Positions 1-8,162 of a DNA stretch of 27,987 nucleotides are shown here, one piece after another. Source of the DNA: UASB124 sp041662445 (GTDB lineage Bacteria; Babelota; Babeliae; Babelales; RVW-14); NCBI GenBank assembly GCA_041662445.1, contig JBAZSL010000017.1, forward strand, positions 1 to 27,987, given 5' to 3'. The notes below the pieces were generated by a model. It was given only the letters and a program-made list of their open reading frames with translations, was not told where the DNA came from and ran no database searches. Both the position numbers and the translations under genes were made by a program. Numbering within the stretch: the stretch's first letter is position 1; each line of letters opens with the position of its first letter.

Positions 1-2428
1 TTGTCTTTTGATAAAAATCAGAAACTTCTTCAGCAAGAAATGATAAAACTGGCGCCAGCCACCGCGTCGTAACATCCAGAATGTGATACAACGCTGTTTG
101 TGCTGAACGACGAGCAATGCCGTCTGGCTGCTCAACATACAAACGGTCTTTAAGAATATCAAAATATACGGCACTCAAATCATTGATGCAATATTCATTA
201 ATGGTGTGCACCACGGCAGAAAAATGATATGCATCGTACGCTTCGCGAATTTTGGTATTCAATTCATACAGACGCGCAAGCGCGTATTGATCAAGCGTCC
301 AAAGTTGCTCATATTCGACAGCATCCTTGGTAATATCAAAGTCATAAAGATTAGCAATCATATAGCGACAGGTATTGCGAATCTTGCGATACATTTCAGC
401 AACTGTAACAAGAAGTTTGTCTGAAACCACTAGATCATTTTCGAAATCAACGCTTGCTGCCCAGAGCCGCAAAACATCGCGACTAAATTTGCTCGTAACA
501 TCGGTCACAGAAATCACATTGCCTAAGGACTTGGACATCTTGCGTTTGTTTTCATCAACAATAAAACCATGTGTTATTATTGCCCTGGTTGGCGTATGCC
601 CGTACAACACCATGCCGCATAAGAGCGAGCTCTGAAACCATCCACGATGTTGATCGGAACCCTCAAAATACACATCAGCAGGAACGCCAAGATTCTCTTT
701 ATCCTGGGCAAGAACGGCATAACTGCTCACCCCAGAATCAAACCAAACATCAAGAATATCATGGTCAAGTTCAAACTGGCTCATATCTTTGTTCTGGCAG
801 TTTGCGCAGCAATAGGACGTTGGAATAATTTTTTCTTGTACCAAAAGTTCGGGCGTCATGCGATCCCAAAACTCGATATTTTCTGTCGCAACACGATCGG
901 CAACTGCACGCACCAATGATGCATCAAGATACGCTGTACCGCACTTTTTACAGGTGATCGCGGGAATTGGAACACCCCATTGACGCTGCCGGGAGATGCA
1001 CCATTCGGAACGATTGGCAATAAAAGAATGGAGACGCGCCTGAGCCCGCTCGGGCACAAATTGAATCAGCTCAATTTCTTTAAGCGCTCGTGCAAGAAGA
1101 TCATTTTTTGCCAAATCACAAAACCATTGGCTCGTTGCACGGAACATCAGTCCCTGGTGGCAACGCCAGCAATGCGGATAGGAGTGCATAAGCGAGCCCT
1201 TATGCAACAATGTTCCACGTTCTTTGAGCATGGTGATTACGGCGCCTTGTGCATCAGCAATACTCATACCTTCAAAAGACGTTGGCTTAATGCCCTGCAA
1301 ATATTTTCCGTCATCTGAGAGCGGTGAAACAATTTCAAGACCATGCTTGATGCCTAAAAGATAATCTTCTGGACCGCAACCTGGAGCCGAATGCAAACAG
1401 GCAGTTCCCTCAGCCAACTGCACGGTGTCATCAAGCACAACGGGTACCGTAAAATCATCAATGAGCGGATGGAGAACTTTACGATTTTCAAACACAATCG
1501 CATCGGCCTGAGCAAGCTCATCTTTTGTAAGCCCAAGATCGGCACATACAGCATCAGCACGTTCAGCGGCAACAATAAATGCTTCATTAGCATCTTTGCC
1601 CTGGAGTACGCTGTAAACGGCAGACGGGTTGAGTACCACGGCACGGTTGAGCGGCAACGTCCATGGCGTCGTGGTCCACACTGCCAATGAAATCTTGAGG
1701 TTGGGATTGTTTTCGAACAACAGAGGGAAAATCACACGGGCTGTTTGATCGGGAAGCTGAAAAGTGACATAGAGTGAGGGATCTTTACGATCTTTATATT
1801 CGATTTCTGCGGTCGCTAACACCGTACGGCACGAAGCGCACCAGGGAACCGTTTTGAGTTTGCGTTCGATATAACCTTGTTCCACAAACGTGGCAAACGC
1901 TTGCAAAATAAGTGACTCATATTTTGGATTCATCGTAACATAAGCATGATCATAATCAGCAAGCTTGCCGAGCTCCTTAAGTTCTTGGAGCTGAATTTCT
2001 ATCCAATGACGGGCGTATTCGCGACAATACTTTTTAAATGTTACTCGATCAATGGCACTGCGATCTTTTTCAAGACCGCGTTCGGTGGTGACTTTAAGCT
2101 CAATGGGTAGGCCATGGCAATCCCATCCGGGAATCAGTGGCGCATGGTATCCGGTCATACGCTTAAACTTGCATACAAGATCATTCAAAATGTAGCTCAG
2201 CGCATGCCCCATGTGTAAATGACCGTTGGCAAATGGAGGACCATCATGCAAAATAAATTTTTTTGCGCCTTTGTTATGGTGAGTCACCTGCTCATAAAAA
2301 CCTGGAGCTTCCCAACGCTTTAAGAGCTCCGGCTCTTTTTGTTGCGCATTGGCCCGAATTGAAAATTCAGTTCGGGGAAGGTTGAGGGTGCTTTGAAACG
2401 GATTTTTTGGGGTCGATTCGGTAGCCAT
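1..2428 (-). CDS. ileS: Isoleucyl-tRNA synthetase, 3' end cut by window edge
   Basis: Class Ia enzyme that charges tRNA-Ile with isoleucine in the cytoplasm. The reading frame is open from an ATG at 2428 to the left edge: 809 codons, lacking roughly the last 100 or more residues, where bacterial IleS carries a zinc-binding tail. The N-terminus (TLNLPRTEFSIRANAQQKEP) is typical of bacterial IleS. The HIGH-type motif reads GHLHMGHA (near 2195) and the ATP-binding loop is intact as KMSKSLGN (near 530). CP1 editing-domain landmarks include TTPWTLPLNRAV and APGCGPEDY. The latter has Cys351 where many relatives have a His shortly before the conserved editing Asp (here Asp355). The C-terminal part in the window (TRWLAPVLSFLAEEV) is the anticodon-binding helical domain. 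The start lies 12 nt after the rpiB stop, so the two are probably co-transcribed. Identity is secure. Confidence 0.97.
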   Translation of the reverse strand, partial: MATESTPKNPFQSTLNLPRTEFSIRANAQQKEPELLKRWEAPGFYEQVTHHNKGAKKFILHDGPPFANGHLHMGHALSYILNDLVCKFKRMTGYHAPLIPGWDCHGLPIELKVTTERGLEKDRSAIDRVTFKKYCREYARHWIEIQLQELKELGKLADYDHAYVTMNPKYESLILQAFATFVEQGYIERKLKTVPWCASCRTVLATAEIEYKDRKDPSLYVTFQLPDQTARVIFPLLFENNPNLKISLAVWTTTPWTLPLNRAVVLNPSAVYSVLQGKDANEAFIVAAERADAVCADLGLTKDELAQADAIVFENRKVLHPLIDDFTVPVVLDDTVQLAEGTACLHSAPGCGPEDYLLGIKHGLEIVSPLSDDGKYLQGIKPTSFEGMSIADAQGAVITMLKERGTLLHKGSLMHSYPHCWRCHQGLMFRATSQWFCDLAKNDLLARALKEIELIQFVPERAQARLHSFIANRSEWCISRQRQWGVPIPAITCKKCGTAYLDASLVRAVADRVATENIEFWDRMTPELLVQEKIIPTSYCCANCQNKDMSQFELDHDILDVWFDSGVSSYAVLAQDKENLGVPADVYFEGSDQHRGWFQSSLLCGMVLYGHTPTRAIITHGFIVDENKRKMSKSLGNVISVTDVTSKFSRDVLRLWAASVDFENDLVVSDKLLVTVAEMYRKIRNTCRYMIANLYDFDITKDAVEYEQLWTLDQYALARLYELNTKIREAYDAYHFSAVVHTINEYCINDLSAVYFDILKDRLYVEQPDGIARRSAQTALYHILDVTTRWLAPVLSFLAEEVSDFYQKT

Positions 2429-2440
2429 GATGTCTATTCC

Positions 2441-2863
2441 TTATTCATCAATCATTTCGAGCCGACGCTGATACATGCCGCCTTTGAACTCTGATTTGAG
2501 CCACACATCAATAATTGAAATTGCAAGCTCGGCATTTACAAAATCTGCGGGCAACACCAACACATTGGCATTGTCATCTTCTTTTGCCGAACGAGCAATA
2601 TCGACATTCCAACACAACGCTGCGTAAATACCTTTAAATCTGTTGGCTGCAATACTCGCGCCGACGCCAGAACCGCACAAAACAATACCGCACATCGCGT
2701 TGTCGCTTAGAATATCTTCGCAGACACGTCGCGCAAAGATTGGGTAGTCAGTGCGTTGTTCTGAGTAGGTACCAACATCAAGCCATTCATGTTCTTCACC
2801 GTGCTCAATAATGTTAGTCTTGAGCGCATAGCCGCGGTGATCAGCCCCAATAGAAATCTTCAT
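2441..2863 (-). CDS. rpiB: Ribose-5-phosphate isomerase B
   Basis: Interconverts ribose 5-phosphate and ribulose 5-phosphate in the non-oxidative pentose phosphate pathway. The 140-residue product is the usual RpiB length. It begins MKISIGADHRGYALK, with the family GxDHxG motif, and carries the conserved CGSGVGASIAANRFKGIYAA block that holds the catalytic Cys and phosphate-binding loop of LacA/RpiB isomerases. A later stretch (ARSAKEDDNANVLVLPA) is also diagnostic. The gene starts inside the 3' end of the upstream lipoprotein gene (23 nt overlap) and ends 12 nt before ileS, so these three genes probably form one transcript. Nothing is missing. Confidence 0.95.
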   Translation of the reverse strand: MKISIGADHRGYALKTNIIEHGEEHEWLDVGTYSEQRTDYPIFARRVCEDILSDNAMCGIVLCGSGVGASIAANRFKGIYAALCWNVDIARSAKEDDNANVLVLPADFVNAELAISIIDVWLKSEFKGGMYQRRLEMIDE

Positions 2864-3536
2864 CTTTTAGTGCTTTTGTCTTTTCTTCTAACTGTTCCTT
2901 TGTCCATTCCAGCGTACAATATTCAGTTGATGAGCTTACCACAAGCTTAAGTGATCGTACATCGCGCTTGGCAAGCCTTCCTGCAAGATCCTGATTAATA
3001 GGAATTCTAATCAAATAGGCCCCCTTAAAGAGATTAAATGTTGGGCCAAAGAAAAGTTGAAGTTCTGGTTCAAGTTCAACCTCTCTAATACCCTCCTTTT
3101 TAGGCGCAGGCGTCATTTTTTTGCCGTCAACTTCGGCGTAAACCGACCATGAGGCCACCGAATCGCCCAAAGAGGTAAATGTCTTGTCGCGCACATCGGC
3201 CAGGAGGTAGAAGGTTATCCAGTGCTGGTTTTCTTCAAGCTGGCGCTTAAGCATTTCTTCGCGTGATTCAGCGCTCAAACCACGTTTAGAACCATACACA
3301 TCAACATAGGCAGTCCGCCATTCATCAGAACACCATAGAGCAGAGCATACAGCTCGTGTTTGAAACTCTTCATAAAGAGTAGCCGTACGACGGTAACGTT
3401 GCGCAATCGCTCGCTGATCAGGCAGCCTCCCCCCCTGGGGAAACTCCGACTTTACAAGATCGTGATATTTAACGCATGAGGTTGTCATAAAAAGTATACC
3501 CAGCGGGGCGAACAGAAATAGTATATGAGATCTCAT
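2841..3536 (-). CDS. Predicted lipoprotein of unknown function
   Basis: I do not recognise this 231-residue protein. The N-terminus (MRSHILFLFAPLGILFMTTS then Cys21) is a short positive and hydrophobic signal ending at a cysteine. The -3 to -1 residues Thr-Thr-Ser are not a perfect lipobox but are compatible with lipidation. The frame stays open 22 codons further upstream to 3602, but that extension has no signal character. The ATG at 3536 places the signal peptide first and has AAGAAAG upstream. The mature part is soluble, mixed alpha/beta and charged, with no recognised motif. First gene of the rpiB-ileS transcript, overlapping rpiB by 23 nt. It could be an outer-membrane assembly factor or another envelope protein; this cannot be decided from sequence. 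Confidence 0.75.
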   Translation of the reverse strand: MRSHILFLFAPLGILFMTTSCVKYHDLVKSEFPQGGRLPDQRAIAQRYRRTATLYEEFQTRAVCSALWCSDEWRTAYVDVYGSKRGLSAESREEMLKRQLEENQHWITFYLLADVRDKTFTSLGDSVASWSVYAEVDGKKMTPAPKKEGIREVELEPELQLFFGPTFNLFKGAYLIRIPINQDLAGRLAKRDVRSLKLVVSSSTEYCTLEWTKEQLEEKTKALKDEDFYWG

Positions 3537-3592
3537 ACGCGTATCTTTCTTAATGATGGTGGTTATACCCTCTTTAAATACCGATGTAACAG

Positions 3593-3622
3593 TATATAAC
3601 AAAGAAGCATAAAAAAAGACAA
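3593..3622 (-). promoter_or_regulatory. Candidate sigma70 promoter for the lipoprotein-rpiB-ileS operon
   Basis: On the minus strand TTGTCT (3622-3617) and TATATA (3598-3593) are separated by 18 nt, about 57 nt upstream of the chosen ATG. Each box is an imperfect consensus match in an AT-rich stretch, so this is only a candidate. Confidence 0.4.
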
Positions 3623-3673
3623 GGATAACACGCAGGCACCGGGGGAGCTGGACATAGCTATTTTAACGATGAT

Positions 3674-4624
3674 ATGCTTGCCTGCATGATACAGGGCATA
3701 AACAAAGAACAAATCATCATCGCAAGCACTACATGGGAGAGCAACCCCCTACTTGCCCAACAATTTGACATCATTCAAGCCGCCACCCCCAAACAGGTAT
3801 TTGAACAGGTGGAGTGCCATCCAGAAATCGCCGCCGTTGTTCTTGATCAAGAGCTCACGCACCTTGAATGGCAGACGGTTACGCGAAGACTTAAAAACCA
3901 TTTTGCAACATTTCATATCGTCATTATTATTCTTGCGCCATCAATCACCCCACTCCATATCATGACTGCCATCGATGCCGGGGCTGATGATTGTTTTAAA
4001 AATCCTACCGATGCTGATGAGTTGACAGCTCGTATCACCCTCAATATACGCCGCTCACATCGCGACCAGAATAGTAATCCGCTGACGCGACTTCCTGGTA
4101 ATACTGCCATAACGCGGACCATGCACGAACGGCTCGAGCAACCGTTGGCACTGCTTTATATCGATCTTGATAATTTTAAAGCCTATAACGATCACTATGG
4201 ATTCCAACGCGGCGACATGGTGCTTACGGCAACCTCACGGCTTATCGCCACGATCGTCAATCAAAATGGCACGAGCTCTGATTTTGTGGGGCACCTTGGC
4301 GGTGATGATTTTGTGGTCATAACGACTCCCGATCGGGCTGAAACAATCGCGCAGCATATCTGCGTATCATTTGACGCACTGGCACCAACATTTTACGAAG
4401 AACACGATCGCGCATATGGTGGTATCGTCATACGCAATCGGCGAGGCGTACTCCAGAAAACTCCACTCATCACGCTCTCGATTGCCACCGTATGGAATAA
4501 ACATAGACCACTTACTAACATTCCATTCATTGCCACCATCGCCGCCGAACTTAAATGGTATGCTAAAGCGGTAGGCACACAACAAGCTGGAAGTCGATAT
4601 GTTAAAGATAGGAGGTGTAGTTGA
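3674..4624 (+). CDS. GGDEF-domain protein with degenerate receiver domain (probable diguanylate cyclase)
   Basis: A 316-residue cytoplasmic protein. Residues 11-125 have the layout of a response-regulator receiver: a central beta-strand ending in Asp58 (AAVVLDQEL) and an AGADDCFKNP motif with Lys109. The N-terminal acidic pair that binds magnesium is absent (IIIASTT), so phosphorylation is doubtful. Residues 135-310 are a GGDEF domain: NPLTRLPGN, the metal and substrate segment YIDLDNFKAYNDHYGFQRGD, and the signature GGDDF at 209-213, a substitution (Glu to Asp) that may or may not keep activity. The usual RxxD inhibitory site before the signature reads TSSD, so product inhibition is probably lost. 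The start could instead be the in-frame ATG at 3686. Its last codons contain the ribosome-binding site of the permease gene that follows, so the two are translationally coupled. Confidence 0.88.
   Translation: MLACMIQGINKEQIIIASTTWESNPLLAQQFDIIQAATPKQVFEQVECHPEIAAVVLDQELTHLEWQTVTRRLKNHFATFHIVIIILAPSITPLHIMTAIDAGADDCFKNPTDADELTARITLNIRRSHRDQNSNPLTRLPGNTAITRTMHERLEQPLALLYIDLDNFKAYNDHYGFQRGDMVLTATSRLIATIVNQNGTSSDFVGHLGGDDFVVITTPDRAETIAQHICVSFDALAPTFYEEHDRAYGGIVIRNRRGVLQKTPLITLSIATVWNKHRPLTNIPFIATIAAELKWYAKAVGTQQAGSRYVKDRRCS
4611..4616 (+). promoter_or_regulatory. Shine-Dalgarno GGAGGT setting the permease start
   Basis: GGAGGT lies inside the last codons of the GGDEF gene. It is 10 nt from the ATG at 4627 but only 4 nt from the in-frame TTG at 4621, which favours the ATG as the start of the permease. 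Confidence 0.7.
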
Positions 4625-4626
4625 TT

Positions 4627-5850
4627 ATGATAAATTCGGTAGCATCGCTCATTGCATGGCGATATCTCTGGCACAAGGAAAAAGATTCCTCTATTGCCGC
4701 TATGATCAAAATTTGTTTTCTGGGGATTCTTATCGGTACCTGCGCGCTCATGATGACGCTTATCATCACCAATGGATTTGAAAAAGTTATTCACGAGAAA
4801 ATGCGCGGTATTAACGCCCAAGTCGTTATCACCTGCCCAGGAAACAAATTAGATGCTGATGGAATATCTGCGGCCATCAGAGAACAATTTAGCGCTTATG
4901 TTCAGGGCGTCAGTAGCGTCAGCTATAAATACGTCATACTGGACCATAACGACACACAATCGGTGCTTTTTCTGAAGGGAATTAATCCGAAGACTGAAAG
5001 TTCAGTCACCAATCTGGCAGACAAAATCATCACACACAAGCAACCATCGCTTGCTGGGCTACTTGGTCCTAACAAGATCATCGTTGGATACAAAATGGCG
5101 CGCGAACATCATCTGCGCGTGGGACAAACAATTACTATCATGGTTCCTGAACCACGGAGTAAGAAAAAGCTTGCGCTTGAGAGCAAGAAAGTCACCATCG
5201 CCGGTATTTTTAACATCGGCCTTGAAGAATATGATAATAATTTGGCATTTATTGCACTGGATACGCTCAACCACCTCTTTGATGAACATGGCGTTGATAC
5301 CATCACACTTTCATTACGTAGCGATAGTGATCATTATGAGCAAGATGTTATCAACCGCCTAGGCGCACGATTTACGCACCTCAAGATACAGTCATGGAAA
5401 GAGCAATATCCGGCACTTGTGTCATCGCTTAAACTTGAAAAATATGTGATGTTTTTGGTACTCGCCCTCATTACATTGGTGGCGTGTATGAATATGATGT
5501 CGCTTTTGTTTATGCAGATACAAAGCAAACGACGTGATATAGCAATATTTCAGGCAATGGGACTATCAGCACGCTCAATACGCAGAATTTTTCTCTACAT
5601 GGGAATGATGATCACCGTAAGTGCTTCGCTGTGTGGCATGGGCCTTGCGGCGTTAGGTGGATATCTTATTCAACGTTATCCGCTGCAACTTCCCGATGTG
5701 TACTATATTTCGTATCTTCCTGCACGCATGGATGCTGAAATCTTTGGCATTGTTTTTATTGCAACATTATTGCTTGGTTTTCTAGCAACAGCACTTCCAC
5801 TGCGACAATCATCGCGGGTGTCGATTGCTCAGGTTTTACGTCAAGAATAA
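4627..5850 (+). CDS. LolC/LolE-type ABC transporter permease
   Basis: Inner-membrane permease of the MacB/LolCE family. In LolCDE the permeases extract lipoproteins from the inner membrane for transfer to LolA. The 407-residue product has the family architecture: an N-terminal IAWRYLWHKE segment, a first membrane helix (near residues 25-46), a long extracytoplasmic domain (about 50-270), then three helices (about 275-300, 325-350, 370-395) and the C-terminal RQSSRVSIAQVLRQE tail typical of FtsX-like permeases. The segment RRDIAIFQAMGLSARSI, a cytoplasmic coupling loop, is highly characteristic. It is coupled to the GGDEF gene upstream. No LolD ATPase gene is adjacent, so the ATPase must be encoded elsewhere. 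LolC and LolE cannot be told apart here, and some species have a single hybrid LolF. Confidence 0.9.
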   Translation: MINSVASLIAWRYLWHKEKDSSIAAMIKICFLGILIGTCALMMTLIITNGFEKVIHEKMRGINAQVVITCPGNKLDADGISAAIREQFSAYVQGVSSVSYKYVILDHNDTQSVLFLKGINPKTESSVTNLADKIITHKQPSLAGLLGPNKIIVGYKMAREHHLRVGQTITIMVPEPRSKKKLALESKKVTIAGIFNIGLEEYDNNLAFIALDTLNHLFDEHGVDTITLSLRSDSDHYEQDVINRLGARFTHLKIQSWKEQYPALVSSLKLEKYVMFLVLALITLVACMNMMSLLFMQIQSKRRDIAIFQAMGLSARSIRRIFLYMGMMITVSASLCGMGLAALGGYLIQRYPLQLPDVYYISYLPARMDAEIFGIVFIATLLLGFLATALPLRQSSRVSIAQVLRQE

Positions 5851-5913
5851 TGTTCACAACAGTCCAAAAATATTTTGCCTATAGCCCTCTTTCGGAACCT
5901 ATTTGTGCGTGAA

Positions 5914-5942
5914 AAGCGCCGCCTCTTTTCAAAGCAGCGCTT
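5914..5942. terminator. Weak hairpin between convergent genes
   Basis: AAGCGCCGC pairs with GCAGCGCTT across an 11-nt loop with one mismatch. It lies between the convergent permease and ankyrin genes and could act on both strands. There is no proper T-run, so termination activity is uncertain. Confidence 0.35.
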
Positions 5943-5968
5943 CCTCAACAACGTATTAACGAAAAGTG

Positions 5969-7720
5969 TTATTCTTTTTTCTCTTCTACCCCTGACATAG
6001 GCACATAAAATGTCTTCTCTGCAAAAAATATAGGTGCATGGCATGTGGGACATTCATAATGGTTCTCAGCAAAGACATGTTGTCGCACACATCCTTCATG
6101 AAAATAGTGCCCGCACGGTTCACACAATATAAACTGCCCGCCAGAATACTTTTTGCTAAAATCACAGAAACCTTTTGGATTGCGTGGAATTGGGAGTGGA
6201 TTAAGTGCCGCCCGAACTGCCTCTTTCCGGACTTGTGGCACCGCAGAATGTTCAAGGTGCCAGTAAACATCGCGGCCATCATTATCAACTATTTCTTTCG
6301 ATGCTCCCGCATTCACGAGCCTTCTTACGGTTGCAGGTACACCACACATCACAGCCAACATCAATGCCGTCCTACCATCATTGTCTTTGATCTTAAGATC
6401 TGCGTGCGCTTCTATCAAAAGCCTTACTATTTCGGCACGGCCATTCCACACAGCGGACATCAATGCTGTCCAGCTAGCATTATCTTTGATATCGAGATTT
6501 GCGTGCGCTTCTATCAAAAGCCTTGCTATCTCGGTACGGCCACAATCGCTAGCCCGTATCAATGCCGTCCGGCTATCTTTATCTTTGATATCGAGATTTG
6601 CGTGCGCTTCTATCAAAAGCCTTGCTATCTCGATACGGCCATAATAGCTAGCCACCAACAATAATACTGTCCGGCCATCTTTATCTTTGATATTAAGATC
6701 TGCATGCGCTTCTATCAGAAGCCTTGCTATCTCGATACGGCCATAATAGTTAGCCCACATCAATGCTGTCCAGCCAACATTATCTCTGATATCAAGATCT
6801 GCATGCGCTGCTATCAGAAGCCTTGCTATCTCGATACGGCCATAATCGCTAGCCAACATCAATGCCGTCCGGCCGCGATTATCTTGAATATTAAGATCTA
6901 CATGCGCTGCTATTAAAGACCCTACTACATCAGTATGACCCTTCAACGCAGCCGATATCAATGCTGTCATACCATCAGAGTCCTGCGCATTAAGAGGATC
7001 AGCCATGGGGGCTACTACCTCACGACAAATTTCAAGCGGACTATCTTTCCATTCTTCACATAACCACCCAACATGACGTCTATGTTCATCCATCATGCCA
7101 TCAGCAAGAAGCCTGGCCATTTCAACATTTCCACGACGCGTAGCACTTATCAATGCTGTATCCCCTGCACCATTCACAACATCAAGATGTGCTTGAGCAG
7201 CAATAAGGGTGCTTATCGCATTAATATTCCCATGCTCAGTAGCATCGATTAACAAGGGAACATTGCCTGGTCGTATATTTTGATCGGCACCTGCAGCAAT
7301 AAGAAGTTTGGCTATTTCAACATGACCGCACCGAACCGCAAGCAACAATGCTGTCGCATCATTATTATCTTGAATATTAAGATCTGCATGCACTTCCATC
7401 AGAAGCTTTGCTATCTCGGTATGACCTTCCCTTGCAGCCAATATCAATGCTGTCCTGCCATCGTTATCTTGAATATCTGGATTCATACCGCATGTCAGAA
7501 AAACTTTGACCACGCGTGGATTATTATTGTCAACCGCCGACAACCATAACTTCTCTACGCCGCGATTAACAAATCCTGGCGCCCTTATAAGGCCGCCTTC
7601 GGCTGGTATTGATTCTTCAGGCACAGCTTCTTCACTCATCCCATATGCCACATCATTTTGCATAACAAAGCTGCCGCACAACGCGAGCGAAAGTGTTACT
7701 GATTTTAATAACGTTTTCAT
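5969..7720 (-). CDS. Secreted ankyrin-repeat protein with RING-like C-terminus
   Basis: A 583-residue protein that looks like a host-directed effector. The frame opens at 7732, but the ATG at 7720 is preceded by GGGGG at good spacing and starts a clean signal peptide (MKTLLKSVTLSLALCGSF, predicted cleavage after AYG, residue 27). Residues 85-478 hold about 12 ankyrin repeats of 33 residues (consensus DNDGRTALMLA..GRIEIARLLIEAHADLDIK), with one repeat (183-246) enlarged by about 30 residues. Residues 519-560 resemble a RING-H2 finger: Cys519, then CGHYFHEGC and CPTC. The second ligand position reads Ser (CDFS), so one zinc site is irregular, although Cys533 could substitute. Ankyrin repeats bind proteins and RING domains recruit E2 ubiquitin enzymes, so a ubiquitin-ligase mimic acting in a eukaryotic host is plausible. 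That role is inference. Confidence 0.9.
   Translation of the reverse strand: MKTLLKSVTLSLALCGSFVMQNDVAYGMSEEAVPEESIPAEGGLIRAPGFVNRGVEKLWLSAVDNNNPRVVKVFLTCGMNPDIQDNDGRTALILAAREGHTEIAKLLMEVHADLNIQDNNDATALLLAVRCGHVEIAKLLIAAGADQNIRPGNVPLLIDATEHGNINAISTLIAAQAHLDVVNGAGDTALISATRRGNVEMARLLADGMMDEHRRHVGWLCEEWKDSPLEICREVVAPMADPLNAQDSDGMTALISAALKGHTDVVGSLIAAHVDLNIQDNRGRTALMLASDYGRIEIARLLIAAHADLDIRDNVGWTALMWANYYGRIEIARLLIEAHADLNIKDKDGRTVLLLVASYYGRIEIARLLIEAHANLDIKDKDSRTALIRASDCGRTEIARLLIEAHANLDIKDNASWTALMSAVWNGRAEIVRLLIEAHADLKIKDNDGRTALMLAVMCGVPATVRRLVNAGASKEIVDNDGRDVYWHLEHSAVPQVRKEAVRAALNPLPIPRNPKGFCDFSKKYSGGQFILCEPCGHYFHEGCVRQHVFAENHYECPTCHAPIFFAEKTFYVPMSGVEEKKE
6287..7468 (-). repeat. Array of ~99-bp repeats encoding ankyrin units
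   Basis: In-frame tandem repeats of about 99 bp. The units between 6386 and 6883 are nearly identical to each other at DNA level (the stretch encoding EIARLLIEAHA recurs almost unchanged), while units nearer the N-terminus are diverged. This points to recent internal expansion. Confidence 0.85.
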
Positions 7721-7770
7721 AAAAACCCCCATTAATCAAACAATAATTATTACAATTTGTATATTAGTAC

Positions 7771-7799
7771 AATATATAAGATTGCCTGGCCGCTGTCAA
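7771..7799 (-). promoter_or_regulatory. Near-consensus sigma70 promoter of the ankyrin gene
   Basis: On the minus strand TTGACA (7799-7794), a 17-nt spacer and TATATT (7776-7771) lie about 50 nt upstream of the ATG at 7720. The -35 is perfect, the -10 matches 5 of 6 and the spacing is ideal. Confidence 0.75.
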
Positions 7800-7941
7800 C
7801 CTCGGTCAAATTATTACAGATTGAAACATTCCACCGTGTAACAAAAAATCATTCAAACCACATATTTTGCTTAAAAACGCCGCTTAAATGCATTTTCTAT
7901 ATATTCAATTTGATGCTTTCCTGGCTGAAAAATCACGGTTG

Positions 7942-8110
7942 CTATAGGCAAAATATTCTAAACGGCCACTGAAACATAATCTATTAAGATTGATTATCGT
8001 CATGAACAGGGTCATTCCCACGAACAGAGTCATCCCCGCTTTCGCGGGGATCAAATTCCGGTACAAATTTTTATGAGTCTTGATGGCCACTTCGAATATT
8101 CGTACTATAG
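7942..8110. mobile_element. MITE-like element A with terminal inverted repeats
   Basis: This element fills much of the 440-nt gap between the ankyrin gene and the next gene; apart from the ankyrin promoter I see nothing else in that gap. Both ends begin CTATAG, then after 4 nt AATATTC, AA and GGCCA, in inverted orientation, giving an imperfect repeat of about 25 bp. Inside is a perfect hairpin, ATCCCCGC / GCGGGGAT at 8032-8051. The inner flanks (ATTAAGATTGATTATCGT near 7983-8000 and GGTACAA..TTTT.TATGAGTC near 8060-8080) recur inverted in element B near 19649-19915. No transposase and no clear target duplication. It could also be a large REP/BIME-type element. Confidence 0.6.
8032..8051. repeat. 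REP-like GC-rich palindrome
   Basis: ATCCCCGC, a TTTC loop and GCGGGGAT form an 8-bp stem within element A. The same motif occurs twice, as a longer inverted repeat, in element B. Confidence 0.7.
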
Positions 8111-8162
8111 CAGCGAACTCCTCCTACCCGATTTTTCACGCAACAATTGGATGTACTAATTT

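Noticed and set aside
1354..1644. Open frames within the ileS region on both strands
   Set aside because: IleS itself is continuous through this stretch with conserved editing-domain motifs.
6038..6664. Plus-strand open frames of up to 208 codons opposite the ankyrin gene
   Set aside because: They mirror the 99-bp ankyrin repeats, have no ribosome-binding site and encode repetitive, atypical protein.
6287..7468. Regularly spaced repeats that could suggest a CRISPR array
   Set aside because: The repeats are in frame and encode ankyrin units of 33 residues, with no constant repeat/unique spacer alternation.
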